A DNA stretch of 64,000 nt, taken from positions 124,001-188,000 of the forward strand of contig JACKQB010000006.1 of the NCBI GenBank assembly GCA_024233115.1, read 5' to 3'. The notes beneath the pieces were generated by a model. The model ran no database searches. It saw only the letters and a list, made by a program, of their open reading frames with translations, and was not told the origin of the DNA. Below are positions 51,204 to 59,407 of this stretch, piece by piece. How positions within the stretch are numbered: position 1 is the stretch's first letter; the number at the start of each line of letters is the position of its first letter. Both the position numbers and the translations under genes were made by a program. Source of the DNA: Akkermansiaceae bacterium (lineage in GTDB: Bacteria > Verrucomicrobiota > Verrucomicrobiia > Verrucomicrobiales > Akkermansiaceae).

Positions 51204-51569
51204 TTAGTTTTTTCCCTTTAAAAAGTCGATGATCCGCTGCTTGGGCCGACCAATGATCGCTTTCTTGCCGCGCAATAACACCGGCCGCTGGAGTAGTTGC
51301 TTGTGCTTGAGCAAAATGTCAACCACGGCCTGCGGATTGCCTACGTAGTCGTCCGGGTTGAGTTCCAGTTTCTTGAATTTCGAGTCTTTCCTGACCAGGT
51401 CCTCGACCGGGTCTTCCAGGGCGGCGACGATTTTTTCCAGTTCTTCACGCCCAGGAGGCGTCTTGATGTAGAGGATCACTTCGTAATCGGCTCCCGTTTC
51501 CTCGGCGACCGCCAAGGCGTTTTTTGAGGAGCCTCAGTGTGGGTTGTGGTAGATGATGGTTCTGGACAT
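51204..51569 (-). CDS. ArsC/Spx-family reductase, candidate selenoprotein (in-frame UGA at residue 12)
   Basis: Reading from ATG 51569 gives MSRTIIYHNPH-(UGA)-GSSKNALAV, then residues 13-121 of a perfect ArsC-type protein (EVILYIKTPPGREELEKIV, ELNPDDYVG, LLQRPVLLRGKKAIIGRP). In ArsC proteins this position is the catalytic Cys (YHNPRCSKSR). Here the codon 51536-51534 is TGA, with flanks otherwise intact. Immediately 3' lies a SECIS-like hairpin (next entry). The simplest reading is selenocysteine; a sequencing error or TGY-to-TGA mutation is the alternative. The family reduces arsenate with glutaredoxin or acts as a thiol oxidoreductase in the cytoplasm. Arg residues for arsenate binding are near the RPVLLRG segment. 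Total 121 residues including Sec. Automated callers would start after the TGA and lose the active site. Confidence 0.75.
51489..51533 (-). promoter_or_regulatory. SECIS-like RNA hairpin directly after the UGA codon
   Basis: The 45 nt after UGA fold as a 6-bp lower stem (GGCUCC with GGAGCC), an A-rich internal loop, and a 7-bp upper stem CCUUGGC / GCCGAGG (one G-U pair) closed by the tetraloop GGUC. The apical GGUC is the same as in the E. coli fdhF SECIS. The distance from UGA to the loop is 23 nt, within the range I recall for bacterial SECIS elements. It also encodes SSKNALAVAEETGA, so it must satisfy both codes. Confidence 0.7.
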
Positions 51570-51679
51570 GCCCTGTTTCTAAACTCGATGCCCCAAGTTT
51601 CAAACTCCAAAAACCAGGTCTTTGAGCCCGTTCAAAAATAACGCTTTTTCTGAGCGCATGACCGACTAGCTTCGCGACT

Positions 51680-52648
51680 GTGAACACCAAAGCCGTTATC
51701 GGACTCATTCTCTGCTGTGCCTTCTGGGGGATTTCCTTTCCTGTCATCAAAGCGATCATGATCGAGCTGCGCGACCACAGCCCGGCTGGCTCCACCCTCT
51801 TCTTCTCAAGCTGGATCCAGATGGCGCGCTTTCTACTCGCCGGCACCCTCATGTTTTTCCTGACCCTGCGGCTCGGTCATCCTACACGCCTCGAAATCCA
51901 ACAAGGCCTGACACTCGCATTCTGGGGTGGCACGGGCATGTGGCTGCAAGCCGACGGGCTGGCCTACACGGAAGCCTCCACCTCTGCCTTCCTCACCCAG
52001 AGCTACTGTGTTTTCCTCCCTCTTTGGGTCGCCTTCAGAGACCGCAGATTCCCAGGAAAAACAACCATCGTCGCCGTGCTTCTCGTCCTGGGTGGCGGTG
52101 CCGTTCTTGCCGGAGTCAGCAAAGACAATCTCAAGATCGGTCGCGGCGAACTGGAAACCATGGCCAGCGCGGTGTTCTTCACCTTCCAGATCCTCGCCTT
52201 GGAAAAATCCCGCTTTGCCGCCAACAGGGGCCGAAGCGTCACCCTGGTGATGTGCCTCGGTATCACCGTCATTTTCCTCCCTATCACATTCATCACCGCC
52301 CCAAGTCCAGCGGTCGTGCTGAGTATGGGCTCATCCGCGAGCATCATCCTGCTGACGACCCTTCTCGCCCTCGTTTGCACGGTGGCATCGTTCTGCCTGA
52401 TGAACACCTACCAGCGCCACGTCACCGCCACCGAGGCCGGCCTCATCTACACCACCGAACCCGTCTTCACCGCCTGCTACGCCCTCTTCCTGCCCGGCCT
52501 CATCGCCAGCCTGATGGGCCACCCCTACGCCAACGAGTCCCTCACCAACCAACTCATCCTCGGCGGCTCCCTCATCATCGCCGCCAACCTGATTGTCATC
52601 CACTCGATGAAAAAACGCGAACCCGCCCACACCATCCCGATCACTTAG
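51680..52648 (+). CDS. DMT-superfamily (EamA) transporter
   Basis: The 322-residue integral membrane protein is built of ten hydrophobic helices in two EamA halves. It begins MNTKAVIGLILCCAFWGISFPVIKAI (the FWG-SFP motif typical of EamA) from a GTG at 51680. The second half contains ALVCTVASFCLMNTYQRHVTATEAGLIYTTEPVFTACYA, the usual EamA C-terminal signature. It is presumably an exporter of amino acids or other metabolites; the substrate cannot be read from sequence. It is divergent from the ArsC-like gene with about 110 bp between. Confidence 0.9.
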   Translation: MNTKAVIGLILCCAFWGISFPVIKAIMIELRDHSPAGSTLFFSSWIQMARFLLAGTLMFFLTLRLGHPTRLEIQQGLTLAFWGGTGMWLQADGLAYTEASTSAFLTQSYCVFLPLWVAFRDRRFPGKTTIVAVLLVLGGGAVLAGVSKDNLKIGRGELETMASAVFFTFQILALEKSRFAANRGRSVTLVMCLGITVIFLPITFITAPSPAVVLSMGSSASIILLTTLLALVCTVASFCLMNTYQRHVTATEAGLIYTTEPVFTACYALFLPGLIASLMGHPYANESLTNQLILGGSLIIAANLIVIHSMKKREPAHTIPIT

Positions 52649-52699
52649 GGAGGGTGGGCAACCCAGGTGAAATGCGGACTGGAAGTCCACGCTCCCCTA

Positions 52700-54373
52700 T
52701 TAAAACAGGCCCACCACCTGGCCGTCCTCGCCGAGGTCGATTTTGTTGGCGGAGGGGACTTTGGGCAGACCGGGCATGGTCATGATGTCGCCGCAGATCA
52801 TGATGACGAACTCGGCACCGGCGGCGAGGCGGACTTCGCGGACCTTGACGACGTGGTTCTCCGGCGCGCCTAACAACCTGGGGTCGGTGGAGAAGGAATA
52901 CTGGGTCTTGGCGACGCAGACCGGGTAGTGGCCGAAGCCGGCGTCCTGCAGGCGCTTCACCTCGGCGCGTACCTTGGTGTCCGCCACCACTTCGCTGGCG
53001 GAGTAGATTTTTTTAGCCACCGCCTCCATTTTTTTCCACAGCGGCAAGTCGTCCGCGTAGGTGAACTGGAAGTTCGCCGGGCATTTCCCGGTGACAGCCA
53101 CCACGGCGCGGGCGAGGTCCTCGGCCCCCTCGCCGCCCTTCGCCCAGTGCTCGGCGAGCACTACGTCCACCTGGAGGTGGGAGAGTCTCTTGCGCAGCAG
53201 CGCGACCTCGGCATCGGTGTCGGCGCTGAAGCGGTTGATGGCGACGATGCAGGGCAGCCCCCAGTGCTCGCGCACATTGCGCACGTGGCGCTCGAGGTTT
53301 TTGACCCCCTTCTCCAGCGCCGCGAGGTTTTCCTCCGCCAGCTCCTTGACGGCGGCGCCGCCGTGGAACTTGAGCGCCCGGATGGTGGCGACCACCACCG
53401 AGGCATCCGGCCTCAACCCGGACTTGCGGCACTTGATGTCGATGAATTTCTCCGCCCCCAGGTCGGCCCCGAATCCGGCCTCGGTGACCACGTAGTCGGC
53501 GAGCTTGAGCGCGGACTGGGTGGCGATCACGGAGTTGCAGCCGTGGGCGATGTTGGCAAAGGGGCCGCCGTGAATGAACGCCATGTTCCCCTCGAGCGTC
53601 TGCACCAGGTTGGGTTTGAAGGCATCCTTGAGCAGCACGGTCATCGCGCCGTGGGCGTTGAGGTCGCGGGCGCGGACAGGCTCGCGTGTGCGGGTGTAGC
53701 CGACGATGATGTTGCCCAGCCGGTCCTTGAGCTCGGACAGGGAGGTGGCGAGGCAGAAAATCGCCATGACCTCGGAGGCGACGACGATATCGAATCCATC
53801 GGCGCGGGGATATCCGTTGCCGAGTCCGCCGAGGGCGATGGTGATCTCGCGCAGCGAGCGGTCGTTCATATCGACGACCCGGCGCCAGACGATGCGGCGG
53901 ACGTCGATACCCAGCGCATTTCCATGGTGGATGTGGTTGTCCACAAGGGCGGCGAGCAAATTGTTAGCCAGGCCGATGGCGTGGAAGTCACCGGTGAAGT
54001 GCAGGTTGATATCCTCCATCGGCACCACCTGGGCGTAACCACCGCCGGCGGCGCCCCCCTTCATGCCGAAGCAGGGGCCCAGCGACGGCTCGCGCAGGCA
54101 GGCGACCGCCTTTTTCCCGATCCGGTTCAAGCCGTCGGTGAGCCCCACGCTGGTGGTGGTCTTTCCCTCCCCCGCGGGCGTCGGCGAGATGGCGGTAACC
54201 AGGATGAGCTTGCCGTCGGGCCGGTCCTTCAAACTCTCCAGGTAGTCGAGCGAAACCTTCGCCTTGTAGTGGCCGTAGGGCTCGAGATGCTCGTCGGCAA
54301 TTCCGAGTTTCCCGGCGGCGAGCTCGGCGATGCGCGACATCTTCGCCTGCTGCGCGATTTCTATATCTGTCAT
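52700..54373 (-). CDS. fhs: Formate--tetrahydrofolate ligase
   Basis: The 557-residue cytoplasmic enzyme makes 10-formyl-THF from formate, THF and ATP. The P-loop TPAGEGKTTTSVG is at residues 65-77, followed by the signatures GMKGGAAGGGYAQVVPMEDINLHFTGD and VVATIRALKFHGG. Length is full (family about 555). The ATG at 54373 precedes a typical N-terminus (DIEIAQQAKMSRIAELAAGKLGI). It stands alone, divergent from the SNF2 helicase. Together with the formate-dehydrogenase-like gene at 62303 it hints at formate/C1 metabolism, though such genes are common. Confidence 0.97.
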   Translation of the reverse strand: MTDIEIAQQAKMSRIAELAAGKLGIADEHLEPYGHYKAKVSLDYLESLKDRPDGKLILVTAISPTPAGEGKTTTSVGLTDGLNRIGKKAVACLREPSLGPCFGMKGGAAGGGYAQVVPMEDINLHFTGDFHAIGLANNLLAALVDNHIHHGNALGIDVRRIVWRRVVDMNDRSLREITIALGGLGNGYPRADGFDIVVASEVMAIFCLATSLSELKDRLGNIIVGYTRTREPVRARDLNAHGAMTVLLKDAFKPNLVQTLEGNMAFIHGGPFANIAHGCNSVIATQSALKLADYVVTEAGFGADLGAEKFIDIKCRKSGLRPDASVVVATIRALKFHGGAAVKELAEENLAALEKGVKNLERHVRNVREHWGLPCIVAINRFSADTDAEVALLRKRLSHLQVDVVLAEHWAKGGEGAEDLARAVVAVTGKCPANFQFTYADDLPLWKKMEAVAKKIYSASEVVADTKVRAEVKRLQDAGFGHYPVCVAKTQYSFSTDPRLLGAPENHVVKVREVRLAAGAEFVIMICGDIMTMPGLPKVPSANKIDLGEDGQVVGLF

Positions 54374-54457
54374 GCCTCACATGGTAGGCAAGTCACCCAC
54401 TTTGAAAAGTCCCATCTCAGGGCTTTTCTAAAAGAAATCATTTTGTAGCATCTGCCC

Positions 54458-57283
54458 ATGCCCGCCGCCAAAAGGAAAAAAAACCTCACCCCACTCGAAA
54501 AACAAATCGCCGAACTCAAGGCAAGCCTCCCCGCCCAGCAAGACTGGCGCACCACCGATGAGCAGGAGACCACCCGCCGCCAAGTCCGCGCCCTCGAAAA
54601 CCCGCCCGCCATCCGACAGATCACGGCGGGAGATAAAATCCACGCCACCTTCGAGATCACCTCCAACGACTCAGACCGCACCTATCACGTCGAAATCATC
54701 GACCTCTCCAAACACCTTTTCCACTCAACCACCCCGGACTTCGCCACCAACGGACTCGGCACCTGCAAACACACCGAAGCCGTCCTCTTCCACCTCCGGA
54801 AACGTTACCCCCGCCTTTACAAAGCAGCGGAAAAAAACGGCCCGCCACACGCCACCCTCGTCATCCACAACGACGACCTCCAGCTCCACGGCACCGGCAC
54901 CTGCACCATCCCGCGCAAACTCCGCCTCTGTGTCCAGTCCAACGGACTCAGAAAAGAATCCTGCCCGCCGGAAAAACTCATCGCCACCGCACTCGAACAC
55001 GCACCCGAAAGCGTCCGCGTCTCCGCCCGTGTCGCACCCTGGCTCCGGAAAAAACAACACGCCGCCGAGTGCCTCCAGCTCCAGCGCAGCTACCAGCAAA
55101 AAGTCCACAGCGGCGAGTTCCCCGCCCACGAAACCCTGCTGCCCCTCTACCCCTACCAGCACGAGGGCATGCTGCACCTCGCCTTCAAGGAACGCGCCAT
55201 GGTCGCCGATGAAATGGGCCTCGGAAAAACCATCCAGGGCATCGCCGCGGCCGCCCTGCTCCACCGCCTTGGAAAAGCCGACCGCTGCCTCATCGTCGCC
55301 CCCGCCTCACTCAAGGCCGAGTGGGAGGAACAAATCGAAAAATTCACCACCCTCCCCTGTGAAATCGTTTACGGCAACCGCTCCCAACGCTGCCATACCT
55401 ACCAAAACCCCGCCGCCTTCTTCATCATCACCAACTACGAGCAAATCCGCTCCGACTCCCTCGACATCAACGCCGCCCTCAAGCCCGACATCGTCATCCT
55501 CGACGAAGCCCAGCGCATCAAAAACTGGTCATCCCTCACCGCGCGCGCCATCAAGCGCCTCCACTCCCGCTACGCCTTCGTGCTCACCGGCACCCCCATC
55601 GAAAACCGCATCGACGAACTCTACTCCATCATCGAATTCCTCGATCCCTCCATCTTCGGCGCCCTGTTCCGCTTCAACCGCCAGTTTTACCTGTTAGATG
55701 ATGAAAGGGGCAAACCCCAGGGCTACCGCAACCTCGACCAGCTCCGCCAGAAAGTCGCCCCCGTCATCCTCCGCCGCCGCAAAGCCCAGGTGGAAACCGA
55801 ACTCCCCGACCGCACCGATGAAAATCGCTTCATCACTCTAACAGAAGGTCAAAAATCCGACTACGCCGCCCACGAGGACACCGTCCGCCGCCTCGCCAAC
55901 CTCGGAAAAAAGCGCCCCCTCCGCCCCGAGGAACACCAGCGCCTCATGGGTGCCCTGGGCTGCATGCGCATGCTCTGCGACACCCAGTTCATCCTCGACA
56001 AGGAAACCCGCACCTCCCCCAAGCTCGACGAACTCAAGGAGATCATCGAAACCGCCCTCCAGGAGCCGGAAAACAAAATCATCATCTTCTCCGAGTGGAT
56101 CGGCATGCTCACCCTCATCCGCGAGCACCTCATCGAAAATAAAATCGGCCACGCCTGGCACACCGGCAAGGTTCCCCAGAAAAAACGCCGCCTGGAAATC
56201 AAAGCCTTCAAAACCGACCCCGACTGCAAAATCATCCTCTGCACTGAATCCGGAGGCGCCGGCCTCAACCTCCAGAACGCCTCCATCGTCATCAACTGCG
56301 ACCTCCCCTGGAACCCCGCCAAACTCGAGCAGCGCATCGCCCGCGCCTGGCGCAAAGGCCAGCAAAAACCCGTGCAAGTCATCAACCTCATCGCCGAGGG
56401 CACCATCGAGCACGGCATGTTAGACACCCTCGCCATGAAACAAGGTCTCGCCGACGGCGTGCTCGACGGCATCGGCAAAATCTCGGAAATCCAGCTCAAA
56501 AAAGGCGGCCAGTCCTTCCTCGCCCGCCTCCAGCAAACCCTCGAGGCCGGTAAACAACACGCCTCCACCGCCGCCAAAAAAACCAAAACTCCACCCGCCG
56601 ACCCCGCCAAAGAACTCGCCACCCGACTCCAGAAAAAACTCGGCAAAAACCTCCTCCACGCCGAGCAACACTTCCTTACCCGGGAACTCCACAACGCCTC
56701 CTCCGACAGCACCGACACAGAAACCGATCCCGCCCTGCAAAAAATCTACCTCGTCACCAACACCGTCACCAAAGCCCTCAAAAACGAAATCCAACAACTC
56801 TGCGGCCAACTCTACCCCCGCCACAACACCACACCCGACTGGTTGGAAAACAACATCATCCTCGTCGATCAAACCACTCACGACAGCCTGCAACAACTCC
56901 AGCGCGCGGGACTGCTCCAGACCAACACCCGCGCCCGCCGCAACCTGTTGGAGCCCGACCCCGAAAAACCCGCACCCACTCACACCCCCGAGCAACTCGC
57001 CGAAATCAAACGCCACCAACACCAAAAACAAGAGCAACTCACCGCCGCCAACGCCCTCACCGCAGCCCAACTCCCCCACCTCGCCACCCCGCACCTCAAA
57101 AACGCCATCCTCCACCACAGCCAGCTCACCGCCCTGCAAACCCACCAAACGCCACCAGAGACCCTGGCCGACCTCCGGGAAGTGCCCCACAAATCCCTCC
57201 TTCCGGAAAACATCCTAACCATGCTCGAGAAAGAAATCCTCACCTCGGAGGAGAAAGAACACCTCACCAGAGCACTCAACTAA
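54458..57283 (+). CDS. SNF2-family helicase (Swi2/Snf2 ATPase)
   Basis: The 941-residue cytoplasmic ATPase has an N-terminal SWIM-like segment (about 60-115, with GLGTCKHTEAVLFHL), Walker A DEMGLGKTIQ at 251-260, DEAQ box at 349-352, LTGTPIENR, and the helicase C half (IIIFSEWIGML, TESGGAGLNLQNA, the motif VI segment QRIARAWRKGQ). The C-terminal 250 residues are Lys/Glu/Gln-rich with coiled-coil potential. It is probably a DNA translocase remodelling protein-DNA complexes or helping RNA polymerase (HepA/RapA-like group). It lies at the edge of the accessory region with degraded genes and could have a defence role; that is only inference. Confidence 0.9.
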   Translation: MPAAKRKKNLTPLEKQIAELKASLPAQQDWRTTDEQETTRRQVRALENPPAIRQITAGDKIHATFEITSNDSDRTYHVEIIDLSKHLFHSTTPDFATNGLGTCKHTEAVLFHLRKRYPRLYKAAEKNGPPHATLVIHNDDLQLHGTGTCTIPRKLRLCVQSNGLRKESCPPEKLIATALEHAPESVRVSARVAPWLRKKQHAAECLQLQRSYQQKVHSGEFPAHETLLPLYPYQHEGMLHLAFKERAMVADEMGLGKTIQGIAAAALLHRLGKADRCLIVAPASLKAEWEEQIEKFTTLPCEIVYGNRSQRCHTYQNPAAFFIITNYEQIRSDSLDINAALKPDIVILDEAQRIKNWSSLTARAIKRLHSRYAFVLTGTPIENRIDELYSIIEFLDPSIFGALFRFNRQFYLLDDERGKPQGYRNLDQLRQKVAPVILRRRKAQVETELPDRTDENRFITLTEGQKSDYAAHEDTVRRLANLGKKRPLRPEEHQRLMGALGCMRMLCDTQFILDKETRTSPKLDELKEIIETALQEPENKIIIFSEWIGMLTLIREHLIENKIGHAWHTGKVPQKKRRLEIKAFKTDPDCKIILCTESGGAGLNLQNASIVINCDLPWNPAKLEQRIARAWRKGQQKPVQVINLIAEGTIEHGMLDTLAMKQGLADGVLDGIGKISEIQLKKGGQSFLARLQQTLEAGKQHASTAAKKTKTPPADPAKELATRLQKKLGKNLLHAEQHFLTRELHNASSDSTDTETDPALQKIYLVTNTVTKALKNEIQQLCGQLYPRHNTTPDWLENNIILVDQTTHDSLQQLQRAGLLQTNTRARRNLLEPDPEKPAPTHTPEQLAEIKRHQHQKQEQLTAANALTAAQLPHLATPHLKNAILHHSQLTALQTHQTPPETLADLREVPHKSLLPENILTMLEKEILTSEEKEHLTRALN

Positions 57284-57298
57284 ACCCCCGGCGACCCC

Positions 57299-57569
57299 AT
57301 GAACAACAAGTGCCCGATCTGCACCCAAACCAAAGGCAAACGCGACTGCCTTCGACAAGGCACTTGAACTCAATCCCGACTACGAAGTCGCACGAGATAA
57401 CAGAATACCCATCGCCAAAATGAAAGAAGGCGAGAAACTCGAAATCCCGATGGCTTCAGTCATCTATTACTCCGATAAATTAGAACAAAAAACAAACAGA
57501 ACCACTAACGAACAATCACCATGTATTTCAAACCCGCCGGAGAAGTTCTCGGAGGAAACCACCCTGTAA
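57299..57569 (+). pseudogene. Fragmented zinc-ribbon/TPR-type gene
   Basis: One frame begins at ATG 57299 with MNNKCPICTQTKGKRDC, a zinc-ribbon start of the kind that normally continues with further Cys pairs, but it stops at 57367. A second frame takes over with AFDKALELNPDYEVARDN (a TPR-like helix pair end) and KMKEGEKLEIP, open to 57569. The middle of the gene appears deleted and the frames are joined out of phase. The 3' part overlaps the start of the SEC-C gene. Confidence 0.6.
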
Positions 57570-58021
57570 GAACAGTTACTATTTCTGATGAACCCAGGCT
57601 CCCCGATGGAGAATACAAATTTATCGATTATTACTGCACGGACAAAGGCTGCGATTGCAGAAAAACCATCATTCAAGTTTTTCATGAAAACCGTCACGTA
57701 TCGACGGTGAACTACGGATGGGAAGACCCCCAATATTATTTCAAATGGTTGAAAGCCAGCAAGGATGACGAAATGGCTCAGGACATGAGCGGCTTATCGA
57801 TCGATTTCATGAGTCCCGATCTCGTTTCTGCAGAGGGCATGCTCGCTTTGGTAAAGCACATCATGGATAAAAAATGGCTCACCACAATCAAGGAGAACTA
57901 CAGATTGGTAAGAGAAGCCCAAATCGAAAACGTCATCCGCTTCGAGCCAAAGATATCCCGCAACGCCCCCTGCCCCTGCGGTAGCGGCAAGAAATACAAA
58001 AAATGCTGCCTGGCGCACTAG
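57521..58021 (+). CDS. SEC-C motif protein, 166 aa
   Basis: The C-terminus carries a complete SEC-C zinc-binding motif (NAPCPCGSGKKYKKCC, residues about 149-164). The rest (YKFIDYYCTDKGCDCRKTIIQVF, VNYGWEDPQYYFKWL) is a conserved but uncharacterised domain with a CxCx-type cysteine pair. SEC-C was first seen in SecA, but occurs widely as an accessory metal-binding tail. ATG 57521 follows a CAATCACC spacer with no strong ribosome-binding site. The stop codon TAG straddles the TA target duplication and first base of the adjacent MITE, so the present C-terminus may have been set by that insertion. Confidence 0.75.
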   Translation: MYFKPAGEVLGGNHPVRTVTISDEPRLPDGEYKFIDYYCTDKGCDCRKTIIQVFHENRHVSTVNYGWEDPQYYFKWLKASKDDEMAQDMSGLSIDFMSPDLVSAEGMLALVKHIMDKKWLTTIKENYRLVREAQIENVIRFEPKISRNAPCPCGSGKKYKKCCLAH

Positions 58022-58231
58022 ACCTGTTGCCAAAAATAATTGCCGAAAACGGCCGAGCCAGAAATGCCCGAGACCAAGGCGTGAGGAGGGAGTGGTGCGG
58101 GCACCTCGACCGACGAGCAACGCAGGTATCGGGTATTTCTGGCCGGAACAACTGGCTCACTGATTTCATTCATTCTGTCACTCACACTTTTTAGTCGCCC
58201 CCGTTTCGGAAATGAGTTTTGGCAATGGGTC
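58021..58231. mobile_element. MITE-like palindromic element, about 211 bp, TA target duplication
   Basis: The left end GACCTGTTGCCAAAA and the right end TTTTGGCAATGGGTC are imperfect inverted repeats that continue for over 30 bp (second block CGAAAACGG versus CCGTTTCGG). A further inner pair is GCCAGAAATGCCCGAGACC and GGTATCGGGTATTTCTGGC. TA dinucleotides flank both ends (58019-58020 and 58232-58233). There is no coding capacity. These features fit a non-autonomous element mobilised by an IS630/Tc1-type transposase in trans; none is in the window. Confidence 0.75.
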
Positions 58232-58251
58232 TAACACACCCAGCCATCCCC

Positions 58252-58554
58252 ATGACCATCGATCTACTTCTGAGCAACCAGCTCATTGACTACTACCGCC
58301 TTGATAAAGACAGCATCCCACACATCAAGGACGTGCAAAGCCCGGATCACTGGTGCGGGCTTTGGCGGGCAACCATCCTGTCCCCAGCCGACGACTAGAA
58401 ATTCAGAGCTTGCTCAACCGCAGACCCTGCAAGAGCCTCGACTCCCAACAACCACTCTCTGTGCTCAATTGAAAAGGGGTCTGAAAAGGGGTTCGGAAAA
58501 GTGAAAAGGGGTCGCGGAAAAGGGGTCGGTCAAGGAAATGATGCATACAAATAA
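58252..58554. other. Gene-poor stretch with GAAAAGGGGT repeats and a doubtful 48-codon frame
   Basis: A 48-codon frame at 58252-58398 (MTIDLLLSNQLIDYYRLDKD..., with DHWCGLWRA) has no recognisable family and may be a fragment. At 58471, 58483, 58503 and 58517 the 10-mer GAAAAGGGGT occurs four times, mostly followed by C. Such GAAAAGGGGTC clusters remind me of sequences beside REP-associated (Y1-type) transposases, but no such gene is present. Confidence 0.5.
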
Positions 58555-58938
58555 TCAGCTAAGACCATACCAAGTTGAACGTCCACCACCATGCCGGACG
58601 AGCATTCCTTTTTTCACCAAAGAACCGAAGGTTACCTTGAGTGTGTTGGCACTGGCCCCTGTTTCCCTCACCATATCGCGATTCGTGACACGCCCTTGTT
58701 GTTTCGCGCAATCCAGAATCGAGACAGCAAGCTCAGACAAGTCTGCTATCGCTCGATGCTCACGCTCAACCTTGACAGCCAGTCGGCGTTTTTGCTGCTG
58801 CATCGCTTTCATGAAAAACAACAACCACGGTTGCCAATCGGGAGCTTCCTTACGAATCGTTCCCTGAGTCTGCCGTAGTGCAAGATAGTAACTTTCCTTG
58901 CTGTTCTCTACGATACTTTCGAGAGAGGAATAGGGCAC
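58555..58938 (-). pseudogene. C-terminal remnant of a Fic-family protein
   Basis: The 127-codon frame PYSSLESIVENSKESYYLALRQTQGTI...DWQPWLLFFMKAMQQQKRRLA...LAVSILDCAKQQGRVTNRDMVRETGASANTLKVTF is the C-terminal helical and winged-helix part of Fic (AMP-transferase) proteins. The catalytic HPFxxGNGR motif is missing, and an in-frame TGA lies 8 codons upstream of the usable GTG. The preceding upstream sequence continues in another frame (TPELLSLLSEVWQAM), so a frameshift and a large deletion are likely. Non-functional as a Fic enzyme. Confidence 0.75.
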
Positions 58939-59407
58939 ATAGGCATAGCCTGCCAGACCTCAGACAGCAGCGAGAGCAATTCAGGCGTGATTACGATCGT
59001 ATTGGTTTGAATCACACCTGATTATACACCCGATTACACCGGATTGCCCACCGGAATAACAACCTAGCAGTCCCCTGATCATTCCTTGGCGATCATAGAA
59101 AGGGATTGAGGGAGTGAAAGTGCCTGCGGGCTGTGGCAAACAGGTCAGAGCGCTGCGGAAAACCGCATTATTTTCAGGTATGAAAAGATCTGACGCTTCG
59201 GAACGGGGACCTGGAACCGATACTTGATCTCGGCCATCCAGCCCGCAGACGTTGTCAGGGTGAGCTCACGCTCAAAACATGTCTATAAACTTTCTACTAA
59301 AAAAAATTGGAGTGTGCCCGAGTTCCCCGCTTAATTAAGTGCCATTGCACTCGAACGCCGGCGAATCATGCGGTGAATACACCCAATTTTCACCGCAAGC
59401 TGTTTGC
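58939..59407. other. Intergenic stretch without recognisable features
   Basis: About 470 bp between the Fic remnant and the end of the primase-helicase gene. No family-like frame, no good hairpin and no repeat was recognised apart from short GATTACACC/GATTATACACC echoes around 59017-59045. Confidence 0.5.
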
